From: Carnegiea gigantea
Lineage: Eukaryota; Streptophyta; Magnoliopsida; Caryophyllales; Cactaceae
Assembly (NCBI GenBank): GCA_029747015.1
Contig: JAKOGI010000001.1
Location: 4,707,001 to 4,771,000 of the forward strand
Reading direction: 5' to 3'
DNA: 64,000 nucleotides
A model generated the notes under the pieces. It was not told where the DNA came from. It did not search any database and saw nothing but the letters and a program-made list of their open reading frames with translations. Position 1 is the stretch's first letter. Each line of letters begins with the position of its first letter. The translations under genes were made by a program, and so were the position numbers. Below, piece by piece: positions 1 to 10,525 of this stretch.

Positions 1-418
1 TCAAATGAATCTGTACCTCCCGTTTCTCAAGTGAATTCGTGTGCTCTTAATTTCTTGATCCACATTTGACGAGTTTTTATGGGAAAGATTAGCTTTCTAA
101 ACGCCATGTTATTATTCCATTTATATGGGTCATCACTTGATGCAATTGATAAACTATTAAGATTTTAAGTTTAAATTTCATCTATATAGATATTTGTATT
201 TCCTTCTCATATGGGAAAACAAATTATTGTTAAAGGATGACAATACAAGAATTCTGTGCAATCCCGATTTCAAAGGATTTCAGAAGATATAACGAAGAGA
301 TCTTTATTTGTATGTAAGTAGATAAACTAATGTCAAATGTAAATTTCAAGATACATTTACTGGAGACCCTCACAGTCACAGGTAGAAATCAACACTTCTC
401 TTTGCGTTATTGTACATT
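1..418. other. AT-rich intergenic, no gene seen
   Basis: Simple AT-rich sequence with no coding frame or repeat structure that I can recognise. It ends in a pyrimidine stretch and TTGCAG just before the RNase H fragment that follows. Confidence 0.5.
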
Positions 419-420
419 GC

Positions 421-790
421 AGCCCCGGCCCTGCAGGGGCAAGAGGAGTTCTTAGGGGGGAGATAAGGGTGCGTGGTGTGGAGGCTTTTCAGAGAACCTG
501 GGAAGGTGCTCATCGATGAAAGCGGAAATTCAAGCAATGCTATGGGGGCTCAAACTAGCAAGGCAACTGGAAATACTGAAATTATGGGTTCAACTCAATT
601 CCGTCGTGGTCGTAGGAATGCTGAAGGGAAATATGAACTGGTTCCCCTTACATGAATGTATTTTATAACAATGCAAAGACTTAATCAACAGGAGGACATG
701 GAAAGTTAAAATCTTACATTGTTTTCGAGAAGCCAACCAAGTTACGGACATGTTATCCAATATGGAGATTGAAACTAGCTTAGAAGCCAC
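421..790 (+). pseudogene. LINE-type RNase H (RVT_3) fragment, frameshifted
   Basis: Read across frames, this is the C-terminal RNase H-like domain found in plant non-LTR retrotransposons and their domesticated relatives. The first frame (from 421) gives a glycine-rich start, SPGPAGARGVLRG, the usual beginning of the domain. A frameshift near 465-475 moves into the frame beginning WCGGFSENLG, then MKAEIQAMLWGLKLARQL with the conserved Glu. Next come LWVQLNSVVVV, where the usual catalytic Asp of the L-x-DS motif reads Asn, and WFPLHECIL. A stop codon (TAA) falls near 664. The frame continues with WKVKILHCFREANQVTDML, the conserved H..REAN..AD segment. With a frameshift, a stop and a changed catalytic residue it cannot be active. 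No reverse transcriptase is seen upstream, so this is a 3' fragment. Confidence 0.8.
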
Positions 791-1390
791 TATTTATCAA
801 TCTCCACCTATGGAGATTAGAGATGTACTATTTGCATATTGTACAGGTACATTTTGACCCTTACATGATAGGTTCTAATAATATTTTTTATGGGCCTAGC
901 CCCCCTTCCGCAACAACCCAAAAAAAAAAATACAATATTGCACTTTTTTTTTTCTTTTTTTTCTCAGTGAAGCCAATTTACCTTTTAGGCCTGGGGTTCA
1001 ATTAAAAGTTCATAATATGAGGATTAAGATTGTACAAAAGGCAAATATTATATTAAGTGTTTGTTCATTTTGGTAGTAATATACCACTTATTAGTCCTTT
1101 TTACTTAAGTTCTACCCCTTATACTTATTAACCGGTACATTAAATCTTATCGCTTCTTAGTGCTTATAACTTTTTTTTAACCACTAAGCATTTCTCTTGG
1201 GGAAAAAATGCCGCTTATCTAAGTGAGATTCTTTCTTACTCAAGGTTTTCTTTGCTTTAATGCCCATTCCCCATCCTTTTTCAATGATTTCTAGCATTGT
1301 CGATATCATAAATTGTTTGTGTAACTAATTTTTAAAAAAACGAAAACAGATAACTTTATGAACTATTTTCATGAGCCTTTGTTTCAAGCA
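791..1390. other. Intergenic, homopolymer-rich, no gene seen
   Basis: AT-rich sequence with an A run near 918-927 and T-rich tracts near 944-962. The short frames here are driven by the homopolymers and look like noise. Confidence 0.4.
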
Positions 1391-1742
1391 AAATAATAAA
1401 TGTGTTATTCTAAGACACTTGGTAAGTCTCTTATATTGATTTAAAAAGAATATTATCACGTATCAAATTTGAAAAAAAATAAAATTACTTAATAATAGTG
1501 GAAGAACATAATAACTTAATATAAATTATGTAGAATTATTTTATTTTTTTTTTATCCATGACTTCAACATTTATAAAATTACATGAATGACATGTTTTTG
1601 CAGATAAAGTTAACCCCCATTAAGGTGTCATCTTATACCTATTGTCGTATCTGATGAATGTTAAAACTTTACAACTCATAATAATTATAGCTTGAAGTAA
1701 GACATTTAAGAGTATCTTATAACGACACATATATCATCACCC
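1391..1742 (+). repeat. Miniature inverted-repeat element, family I, copy 1
   Basis: About 350 bp, homologous end to end with 5642-6025 and, in reverse, with 55572-55954. Shared landmarks in order: AATAATAA..GT near the start, CTAAGACACTT, ATTATCACGTAT, a GGAAG segment, ATTTATAAAATTACA, AACTCATAATAATT, TAAGACATTTAAGAG, and the end ACACATATATCATCACCC. The ends are imperfect inverted repeats of about 25-30 bp. No coding capacity. This copy is the most diverged of the three. Confidence 0.65.
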
Positions 1743-2929
1743 TTTTTTTTTTAATTACCAAATCTCACGTATGACACAACCACAATACTATCCTTTTATT
1801 CAAAGTTTTCTTTTTGTTAGTTCACATGAAAGATACTCCCCAATAAAACTCAACTCTATGTTAGGTAAGATAATTTTATCCAAACAATTATCACTATATA
1901 TTAATTTTTGTAATTGTATAGGATGGGCCAAAACTAAGGATTCATGACGATTAAAAAGATATAACAAGCTGTGAATTCTAAAGAATTGCAGGTACCTTAT
2001 AGTTTGTAAGGAAGTGGTTAACTTGTAAGGAAGTGTCGCTCAATATAAGTAATTACAGTATCTAAATATTTACAAGGAGCTGAAAGTCTGTAAAAAATCG
2101 TAATCATCCATATGAAAATATAAGGTTAATACTACTTAAAAACTGACAAAAACGGTGTTTGAATAGAATTATAAGCACCAGTATGCACCTATTTTACCGA
2201 ACGAACCACTCGGATTACGTTCATCGTCATCCTCCCATGCCTCTCGAGTTCAAATGAAGGCAATAAAAAGCAAATAACACTAGGCCCTACCTAATTACTT
2301 GAACCAAAGAATTTTTGAAGTCCGAAATCCAAACTAGAGACAAGTGGATCCATCAAACCCGAACCGATTGAATTGAAAATATCCCCACCTCTAATCTTCT
2401 TGACTACTTTATCAAAGTGTTTCCAACCCGAACTTAATGACAAACCTTCTGAATGGATTCAAAACCAAATGACCCGAAATTACATAAATTAATCCCATTC
2501 AGAACCTAACCCGGCACTCCCCTCTGTCAGGTTTAATTTAACTGCATAATAATGCAGTTAAGCGAAGCCCTAATAATAATTATTAGAGCACACATTTCGA
2601 TGGTCAACATCTCATTCATTCGATGAAAAGCATTCAAAACTTCACCAACTTGAAGAAAATGTATGGAAGTTGGCACTCGGAATTACTACAACAGAAGAAG
2701 CAACCATCACATTAAACCGTAAATATAGACTGATTTTGCTAAGAACACAACAATGAAGAACGCAGAAAGAAGTAAGACAAACTGCTGTATCAAATTTCAG
2801 AATAGCAGATGGAAAAATCCGGGCGGAAAAAGGCTAGCATTGTCATTGTTTCATTCTGATAATACTGTCAAAATGGGACAGAAATCTACAGATAATTAGC
2901 CCACGGATAAATACTACCTAAAATACTAA
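1743..2929. other. Intergenic, no gene recognised
   Basis: No coding frame recognised. Read on the minus strand, 2560-2930 resembles transcribed non-coding sequence (a T-rich tract ending in TGTTGTAG near 2685). It could be intron or 3' UTR of the candidate gene starting at 3383, but there is no convincing coding exon. Confidence 0.3.
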
Positions 2930-3134
2930 TTAAAGTGGAAAAAGAAATAAAACCCACCACCTACAGAAGCCCAAATGGGGAAAAAGTGTCAACTTCTTTC
3001 GATAATTAGTACCCAAATTAAAACTAAAAATGAAATAATTAAAAAAGGGAGGGAGGGAGAAGGGGGGGGGGATCGGAAAAGGGAAAAAAAATTGCCTGGC
3101 TTGATCCTGTCTGCCTTTAACCACACAAACGAAA

Positions 3135-3383
3135 TCAAAAGAAGAAAAAGAAGAAATTTACAGAGGAGAGAGAAAAAGAAAGAGAGGGTAAGGGAAAGGG
3201 GACACTACGTTTGAGATTGCAGCCCTCAAAATCATGTGAGAAAGAGAATGCTCGAAAACGACCCCCTTGATTTACCAAAAGGGGCAGGGGCAGGGGCAGG
3301 TCGCAATGGTGTGGGTACCCCATTTCCCTCATGGGCATTTCCGTAATTTCACCTCCATTTTCTCTCTCCTCAGCCGACGCCAT
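3135..3383 (-). CDS. Candidate first exon of an unrecognised gene
   Basis: A minus-strand frame starts at ATG 3383 in a favourable context (GAAATGGCG). It begins MASAEERENGGEITEMPMRE, more varied in composition than the surrounding noise. The last part of the open frame is low-complexity (poly-Phe from an A/G-rich tract), so the real exon probably ends earlier. One plausible donor is at the GTAAAT following the Leu-Pro run, about 3275. That Leu-Pro run comes from a 6-bp tandem repeat, GGGGCA on the plus strand. An in-frame CTG-repeat leader lies just upstream, with a TGA further up. I do not recognise the protein and see no clear second exon. It may be a real gene start with later exons lost or non-coding, or chance. 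Confidence 0.22.
   Translation of the reverse strand: MASAEERENGGEITEMPMREMGYPHHCDLPLPLPLLVNQGGRFRAFSFSHDFEGCNLKRSVPFPLPSLSFSLSSVNFFFFFF
3277..3300 (+). repeat. (GGGGCA)n short tandem repeat
   Basis: About four tandem units of a 6-bp motif, inside the candidate first exon, where it encodes the Leu-Pro run. Confidence 0.8.
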
Positions 3384-3385
3384 TT

Positions 3386-3419
<34 letters not shown>
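3386..3419 (+). repeat. (CAG)11 microsatellite, CTG in the leader of the candidate gene
   Basis: Eleven near-perfect CAG triplets. Read on the minus strand they are CTG repeats ending 2 bases before the ATG at 3383, in frame as GCT (Ala), preceded by a Ser-rich stretch and then a TGA stop. Confidence 0.9.
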
Positions 3420-3422
<3 letters not shown>

Positions 3423-3839
3423 TGAAGACGATGACGAGGATCAAAGAAGATCGACGAAGAGAGCTAGATTAAAACCGGCACACTCCCATTTTACCCTTTA
3501 GGAAAGGAGAGGGGGCGCGTCTAGGAGAGAGAAGATGGGGTGAGGATGAGGAGGAGAAAATGGTGTAGTGGGATTTGAAACGTGGAATTTAGCGTAGGCG
3601 TTTGGCTAATGGCTGGTGTGGTGGAAGGCCCTTTTCAAACATTTGCTCTTTCTCTCTCCACCCTCTGGTGGACACTCGCCGCTTTTGTCTCTCCTACCTG
3701 CCCCTCGCTTCTCTCTTTCCCTCTCAAATCTCGGCGCAAAAATTATTAATTAAAAAACAAATCCCAATTAAATTCCTAGTTAAATATTTGTTTTTGACTT
3801 TGATTTTTATGCCATGGGTCCCATTTTGAAGGTTTTCAT
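3420..3839. other. Pyrimidine-rich upstream region of the candidate gene
   Basis: Relatively GC-rich for this window, with C/T-rich tracts (3650-3730) like those around plant transcription starts. It would be the promoter and leader of the candidate gene at 3383 if that gene is real. Confidence 0.2.
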
Positions 3840-3855
3840 AGAATTTTGATTTTTA

Positions 3856-4285
3856 AGCTTGGTGTAGAATATAGTTATGTTAATCAAAATTAATTGTTTA
3901 GACATCGGATAACTTTTTAGATAACAATTAGTTGTTAGCACAGAACTGTGTAGATAAGCAGTTTGTGCAAATGCGTTCGGTAAATTTAGGTATCGGATTA
4001 GCTAATTAATGTCAATTAACATAAAATGATATAGATAATTTTCAATGATAAAATTTTCAAGCGACATTTTTTGGCCAAGAAATATAAAAAAACTACTTTT
4101 GAATATCAAAAATTGATATTGTTACTTTTCAAAAATAATACCTGAAACACTAAAAAGCTGCTTGAAATGTTAGTCCGAACAAAGTTACCAAACACTGAGA
4201 ATTGAATGATTGGTGTATTAATTCGGTTAAAATACTAACTATTACTCAAAATATTATTACTGGCTTACTGAACACGGCATTTGTG
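3856..4285. repeat. Miniature element, family II, copy 1 (probable)
   Basis: AT-rich segment resembling 12340-12785 and 12885-13125. Shared landmarks are GTTCGGTAAATTTA, the ATAGATAATTTTCAA-type stretch, the CTTTTGAATATCAAAA-type stretch, and an end reading TTACTGAACACGGC, the inverted form of the GTGTTCGGTAA word seen at the ends of the other copies. Boundaries are approximate and target duplications were not resolved. Confidence 0.4.
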
Positions 4286-4744
4286 ATGTTTATTTTAATA
4301 TATTACTCACCAAGTTAATAATAGTTTGATTTGCTCATGTGACAACGTCATACGTTATCTCTATCACGTGTAAATATCATATATATTTCCCTTTTTTTTA
4401 AATACCTCATTTCAAAATCAAGATGCTGTTATTTTGACATATCGACTTATAAACACTTCTATTCACTGATCTAAAATGTGGTTATTGACTATCACATGTG
4501 AATAGTATATTTGTATTTTACTTTTACAACTCCATTATCTAAATGCAATAGGTAAGCTGCCCTATAATTAAATTGACAAATTCAATTTTTTTTTGAGTTG
4601 AAAGTGGCATCTTAAAAAGAAAGGTCTAACAGTATGTGTATTAGGCATCAAATTTAAAAGTAGTTTGTTTTTATCTAAAGTGATAACTAACAAGGGTGGA
4701 TCTTTTCTTTTTGTAGGTAGATTTTGACTTTCACTCTAATTATA
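4286..4744. other. AT-rich intergenic, no gene seen
   Basis: Nothing recognised. Confidence 0.4.
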
Positions 4745-5065
4745 TTTATGATTACTGTTTTCATTCCGTTTCATTCTTTCCCAAATCCTGAAAACAAACG
4801 TCATTTATTCTCACTCGTTTCCACTTCCTTTCTTTCTTTCCAACTCCATCATACAAATCATTAGTTCATTACCAAAAATAATATCAACACATGTACTCCG
4901 CTTCATCACTTTGGTGCCTACTCCAATTTATTTCATTCAATCAATTTATTCCCACTTCTTTACATTCTTTTCTAATCATTTCAAAAAAAAAAAAATCATC
5001 TATTTCTACTCTTTAATATCTTTCCCATTTTACACCCCTTTAATTCCTTCGAAAAGAAACAGGCT
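4745..5065. repeat. Miniature element, family III, copy 1 (probable)
   Basis: C/T-rich strand with repeated words such as CATTCTTT, TTCCACTTC and TTTATTC. It ends near CGAAAAGAAACAGGCTC, the inverted form of a GAGCCTGTT-type terminus. Similar blocks occur at 8925-9170 and 10275-10525. It looks like a decayed non-autonomous DNA transposon; boundaries are approximate. Confidence 0.35.
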
Positions 5066-5641
5066 CAAAATGTAGGATTATTGTTGCCAAAAAACCTTTT
5101 TTTAATATATTCATTTTCCGTACTTATTTTTTCTGGCAAGCTTGGAGCCGGGTCTACTGTGTACGTAGTGAACCGACAAAGTTTTTTATTTTGCTGACGT
5201 AGTAAATATCTCATTATCGCAGGCTTTCCACCCAACAATTATTCTGGCAATTGTTTTTATTTCTTATTTCCTCTTTTTGGGGTTAACATCGAATGATAAA
5301 TGGATTTTGTCCGTATTCCGCAGGGAGATAGAAACCTCGATCGCTGCATGATTGTCCATTGCAGATGAAACATATTGTGGGCTCTATCAAATGACTTGTA
5401 AATTTAGACGTCCAGGGGGTGTAATCGAGGGAGACTGAGTTTTTCATTTTTTCTTGGAGTCTCCCAATTCAGAGCATTTTCAACGTCTTCCTCACGAGCA
5501 AAGAAAAAGACTTGCCGAGTGGGGCACGCGCACGATTCCTCGCCAACAATTGTCTCGGTGCTTGACGCTCGTGGGAAAGCTGCGAGGCGTGAGGAAGCTT
5601 CTTCACCCATTTCATTGTCCTTTTGTCCATTTTTCTCTTGT
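5066..5641. other. Intergenic, no gene recognised
   Basis: Two overlapping frames on opposite strands (about 5404-5670) have somewhat higher GC than their surroundings but match nothing I recognise. I do not call a gene. Confidence 0.35.
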
Positions 5642-6025
5642 AAAATAATAAGTATCTCGCTATAAGACACTTTTAAGTATTTTATTTTTACTTAAAATGT
5701 ATATTATCACATATTAAATTGAAAAAGAATAGTACGATTGAACAGTGGAAGGATGTCAAAATTTATAAATTGTGTAAAATTATTATTTTATGTATAATTT
5801 CTCACATTTATAAAATCACACATACGATATGCCTTCGTGAATGAGATTAGTCTGATTAGCAAATTAGTTTATATTTATTAGTGTAACCGACGAATATTAA
5901 AGTTTTATAACTCATAATAATTCGAAATAATTAAAAATTTGGTGATTTTAAATCGTGAAATATATTAATTTGAGTTAAGATAAGACATTTATAAGTGCCT
6001 TGCAGCAAGACACATATCATCACCC
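5642..6025 (+). repeat. Miniature inverted-repeat element, family I, copy 2
   Basis: About 384 bp. The start AATAATAAGTATCTCGC and the end (inverted) GATGATATGTGTCTTGC form imperfect terminal inverted repeats, continuing inward as ATAAGACACTTTTAAGT versus TGCAAGGCACTTATAAAT. The interior is clearly homologous to the reverse complement of 55572-55954, including TTTGGTGATTTTAAATCGT and the ATTAAATTGAAAAA segment. No open reading frame. Confidence 0.75.
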
Positions 6026-6329
6026 TTTTCTCTTTTTTTTAAACTTTAATTGAGTTTTTGTATCTTTTGGATTTTTAAAAAAAAGTTAATTGTTGTAAAG
6101 TAGGTTTATAGGTATTATTTTAAATTGTGAACTAAAATTGTGAGCCTTGCATTCGAGAAGAGGAGACTTTTAAGGTAAAAATTTAGCTCAGAAGCTGATG
6201 TAGATGTAATAAGCCTCATTGATGAGCCAAATTTTTGGCTCACCATTGAATATTCACATCCACATTGCAATTCTGACACTCATGATTTATTTTATTTTAA
6301 TTGTTGTATATGTTGATTTATACTTAGCC
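6026..6329. other. Intergenic, small inverted repeat
   Basis: Contains the short palindromic word GAGCCAAATTTTTGGCTC near 6224-6241. Otherwise unremarkable. Confidence 0.3.
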
Positions 6330-6535
6330 TATTTTTCTTTTCGTGGATAAATTGGGGTGGATAAAAGGGTAAAGTTGGTTAAAACAAGTTGAGACAGGTT
6401 GAAGTAGGTTGAAGTTGGTTGAAGTGAGTTAAATTTTTTATGTGATAAATTGAATTTAGTTAAAATAATAAAAGTGGGTTGAAGTGGATTGAGGTTGGTA
6501 TTTTGAAATTAAACCAGGAAAAAGAACAGAGCCTT
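6330..6535. repeat. GGTTGAAGT-repeat block with a transposon-like end
   Basis: Short direct repeats (GGTTGAAGT, GGTTAAA, AGTTGAG variants) fill about 6350-6500. The block is followed by GGAAAAAGAACAGAGCC, which resembles the inverted end of the family III elements. Repeated subterminal words of this kind are typical of hAT-type elements; the assignment is an inference. Confidence 0.35.
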
Positions 6536-8483
6536 ATAGGTAAGATTTTTAGAAACAGTTTATAATTGATCAAAAGTTATATTGGGAGAGTTTTGTTTTT
6601 TATGATTATCCAAAAAAATGTTTGTTTTAATAACCAATAATAGTAACCACTAAAATTAACGAATGATCAAAAGTTAATAAGATTAGGTCATGTTCATTTC
6701 GTTGATAAATTTATTTTTACCGGTTTTTATTAATTCTTACTAATTTTCTCCAATACATTTGCAAAAAAATCATTATTCATTTACATTTCTTAACAATATT
6801 TCACAACTTCTACAAACTTTTACCAACTTTATAACTACCAGTCATTCCACCAAAAAAAAATCTTTTATTAATTTTTACAAATTTATTTATCAATTTCTAT
6901 TTATTAATAAAAAGAACCAGTCAGTCCAGTAACACCGCGAGTGGCATGTGCCAACTCCAATCGTTATAGCTGTATGGTCCACCCTCAACAAGCCTTACGG
7001 GTATGTCCATAAGCCATGGGGTTCACGAGCAGTTTTCTCTACTTAAAAAAATAAATAAATAAAAATTGGGCTTAAAGGTTTTTGACCTTGCTTGGTTTAA
7101 CTGTAGTTTGAAAGGATTCTTTTAGATTCCACGACGTAAGTGTCCTTAAAAAAATTCCTAATTAAAAAAAAAAAGTGTCCTTAAAAAATAAATTCAATTT
7201 GAACTTTTCATCGTGAGATCTCTCGTCTGTTATCTGTGACATTACCCAGTCATGCGAGGGCTTGTAATAATGGTTCATAATTAACATTCAAAATCGATAA
7301 ATAGTCATCAGTACTTAGGAATATTTTAAGTTATAATTTATTAATATTTAATATTTATTAAAATTAATTAATATTTATTAATATTGAGTAATATTCATCA
7401 ACACTTATTAATAATAAGCTATTTATGATAAGTTGAAGAGAACACACCCTATAGGAGAGCATATGAATAGTAGATTTGTGTTTTCAAATGAATTTATTTT
7501 TTACTACAGATTTTTTTTGGGTGGAAAGAGGTATAAAAGAAGAAAAAGACAATATTTACGGATGAAAATATTCAATAAGCACAAATTCTTAGGTGAAATT
7601 GTTTTATATAAGAGTTATTATAAGACGAACTCTTTTAGAGTTGACTTTTTTGAGAATTTGCGGTGTGACTGACAATATATTTTGGAGTAGCTTTTTAATA
7701 CAAGGGTGACTACTAGTTCACCTAACATTGACTTTTATTATGGTCACCTATAAATATACTATTAGTTATCCTAATTATTATTAAAAGTAACCACAAAAAT
7801 ATATTTCTTATAATATATTTTATATGAGATGATCTTACATAAATTTTACTGTTTAATAACAATTTTTACAGAATTTTTCGTTGTTTCTATTTTTAACGGT
7901 CGTTCTTTTCATTGTGCCCCTCGTTAAACATTTTGTGTTTGGTGACATTTTTGTTTTTTTGTTTGGGAGGGGGTGGGGGTCTTTTGAGCGCCTGGTGCAA
8001 TTTGGTGTAATCACCATCGAAAAAATTTCACGGCAGCGATGATGCCACGATTGTGTACCTAACCACAACCATCTGATGTCACACCTTTTATCTTTGTTGT
8101 AAATATCTTTTGCAAGAACGTCCGCTTTGAAATTTATATTCGAATAATAAATGTTCAGGAAGAAAAAAAGCTCCGAACGAGTGTTAGGTAGTACCCATGG
8201 CTTGGATAAATAAATTCATAAGAATACAGGTGATTTTAAATATAACATACTGAAATATAGATATTATACAATCATCAAAGGAGTGATAGTGGGAGTTGGA
8301 GTTCTATAAAAAGGCATGGGTTCAATTTTATTAGAGGCATGAAAAAATTTCCTCAACTCTTATTTCCTATTGTAGTCCGTTAACCTTTAACCAAGCTGAG
8401 ATAGAAAAAAAATCCTGAGATGAAATTAATTGACATGATATCGAAGTCTCACAATAAGTTTTCATGAGAATGGAATTATATAA
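6536..8483. other. Intergenic, no gene seen
   Basis: AT-rich, with A and T runs. A 79-codon frame near 7433 is Lys/Phe/Tyr-rich from base composition and is not called. No RNA gene recognised. Confidence 0.4.
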
Positions 8484-8485
8484 TA

Positions 8486-8664
8486 CTCCTTCCATCTTAT
8501 ATTTTTGTCCTCAGTTTTTTTTATTTATTTGTAAGTACATATAATTATTAGGATAAAAAATTCTCTCTCGCTTTTCTCACTACAAATAAGAAATATAATA
8601 TTAAATAATACAACCTGGAAAATTTATATTGCCTAGGCAACATAAAAATTTCAGACGGAGGGAG
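8486..8664. mobile_element. Stowaway-type MITE
   Basis: About 179 bp. The left end CTCCTTCCATCTTATATTTT and the inverted right end CTCCCTCCGTCTGAAATTTT are the Stowaway (Tc1/mariner) terminal repeat. A TA lies directly left of the element; on the right the expected TA reads CA, so one side of the target duplication has mutated. Non-coding and AT-rich inside. Confidence 0.8.
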
Positions 8665-8924
8665 CATCACGTATAGGAGGTCTAACACTGTTATTTATTA
8701 CTATATTTATTGAGGGTGCAATATCATGGATTAATTTGACATTGCTTTTTAGTCTCTTTATTACGCACAATAAACGATTATTTCATGTGAGCTTTATTAA
8801 GATTAAAAAAAAATCTCACCCAAGAACCGTACGTAAATTGTTTATTATAAAAATTTTTTTTGGGTAAGGTAGGCTAAGTGTACACTTTTCATGGAAACTA
8901 TGCAGCGTCTGTTCTTGCCGTTGG

Positions 8925-9170
8925 TAATCCCTAATTTCCCACCCCTTCCACTGTATTCCACTTCCTTCCATTCTATGACATGTCTTTTAGAAAAATTTCA
9001 CTTTATTTCACTTTTCATCTAAAATATTCACTTAATTCAAAAAAATCTCACTCCTTCCTGCTTCGTCTCACTTTTACACTTCTTTTGGAAAAATCTCACT
9101 TTATTTCATATATTCCTGCATCCTACTCTAATTTTTCACCGAAAAAATAGGCCCATAATAAAGGAAGGTA
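8925..9170. repeat. Miniature element, family III, copy 2 (probable)
   Basis: Block of repeated CACTTCCTTCC, TTTCACTTT and AAATCTCACTT words ending TTCACCGAAAAAATAGGCCC. Read inverted, that end resembles the termini near 5050 and 10285. Boundaries are approximate. Confidence 0.35.
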
Positions 9171-9639
9171 TGTAGTGAAGTGGGTGAAAAGAAGGGAAAA
9201 TTATCTTTCACACCTCCTCTGAAATTCTAAACTCACCATTCCCATGTTATGTGAAAGGTAAGATTTCCATTAAACCAGTATAAAAACTTTAATGGTTGAA
9301 CTACACGCAGACGAACTTGCAGAATAGAGGACATGAAGCTTTGAGATATGAATTGAAAAGAAAGTATATAGATAATTTTAACAATGGGGAATGAAGATGG
9401 AGATACATAGATGTATGATGGGGAATTCCCTCGTATTCATTACAATTGCAGTGAACATCCAAAGCAAAGTTATAAGTGGCGTTAGCGTTTCCCTGACATG
9501 TTATAGTAGGGTTTAGGGATGGGTCCATTCATACGGGTAGGTGGGCGAGCTTAAGCTTACCCAACTCAAACTCAACTGGGGGTGGGGGTCTGTTCTATGA
9601 TGCGTGCCGTCTACTTCTACTTGTTCTCTGTGGTTTGAG

Positions 9640-9644
<5 letters not shown>

Positions 9645-9676
<32 letters not shown>
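9645..9676 (+). repeat. (CT)n microsatellite
   Basis: Uninterrupted CT dinucleotide tract of about 16 units. Confidence 0.95.
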
Positions 9677-9680
<4 letters not shown>

Positions 9681-9753
9681 CATCAACTCATGATTTCATT
9701 AAAAAGGATATATGCCCTGTTTTCCCAGACCTTTTTCCCACACACTGTGAGCC

Positions 9754-9773
9754 TTTTTTTTTGGGGGGGGGGG
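9754..9773 (+). repeat. Compound T-run/G-run
   Basis: Nine T directly followed by eleven G. One of several such T-to-G (or C-to-A) junctions in the window. Confidence 0.9.
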
Positions 9774-10040
9774 AGGGGGTTGGATTTTGAGTGTCAATAA
9801 TTCTACCTTTCAAAATTTTGGGTGGAAGTGATGTGACCTTTAAATTTGTCTATCTCGACTCATGTAACCACCCAATAAATGGACTAACATATTAACAAAT
9901 CTCAACAATGCCATGTTGTCTTTTCCTTATTTGTTATCTTTATTGAACTGAAAAGCAAATCCTCTAGTAAGCCCTAAAATTTAAGTTAAGGACATAAATT
10001 TCATGAATAGGATTTGTTGCTTTTAACCAACTACCTTTTG

Positions 10041-10057
10041 TTTTTTTTTTGGGGGGG
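10041..10057 (+). repeat. Compound T-run/G-run
   Basis: Ten T directly followed by seven G. Confidence 0.9.
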
Positions 10058-10274
10058 AGGCGCGGGCGCAGAAGACATATGTAAGCAAAGTAGGTAAATA
10101 ATATCTATAGTCAGGTTGGACATTGGATAAAAATTATAAAATTTTGCTAAAAGTTTAGACTTTTTATAATTCTACTAGTACTCATGTATAGAGTTTTGGT
10201 CAATATTAGGAAGGTAGGCTCGAATCCCAATAGATACATGTGAGTTTTCTCAATTTGATTGCCACTAGTCCTTC

Positions 10275-10525
10275 CAGCCTTAGGACCTGATCTTTTCACG
10301 GGGAAATATTGGCTCCTATTATCTTTCTAGCCCTTATGGCTCCATTTCATTCTCTTGCACTCCTTCCCACATTTTCACTCATTCTCACTCCCTTTTATCC
10401 CACTTCTTCCCGCTCGTACCTGCTCCATTCCGTTCATTCCTACTTCTGCAAGAAAATAACCATCCTTTTTCGCTCTATTCCACTATTTTCCACTCCATTT
10501 CATTTTTTTTTTTTTGTATATTTCA
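10275..10525. repeat. Miniature element, family III, copy 3 (probable)
   Basis: C/T-rich block with repeated CATTC, TTCCACTCC and TCACTC words, starting near CTGATCTTTTCACGGGGAAA. Similar in texture and terminus to 4745-5065 and 8925-9170. The open frame across it is low-complexity and not called. Confidence 0.35.

Noticed and set aside
7433..7672. 79-codon Lys/Phe/Tyr-rich frame
   Set aside because: Composition reflects AT-rich DNA; no motif.
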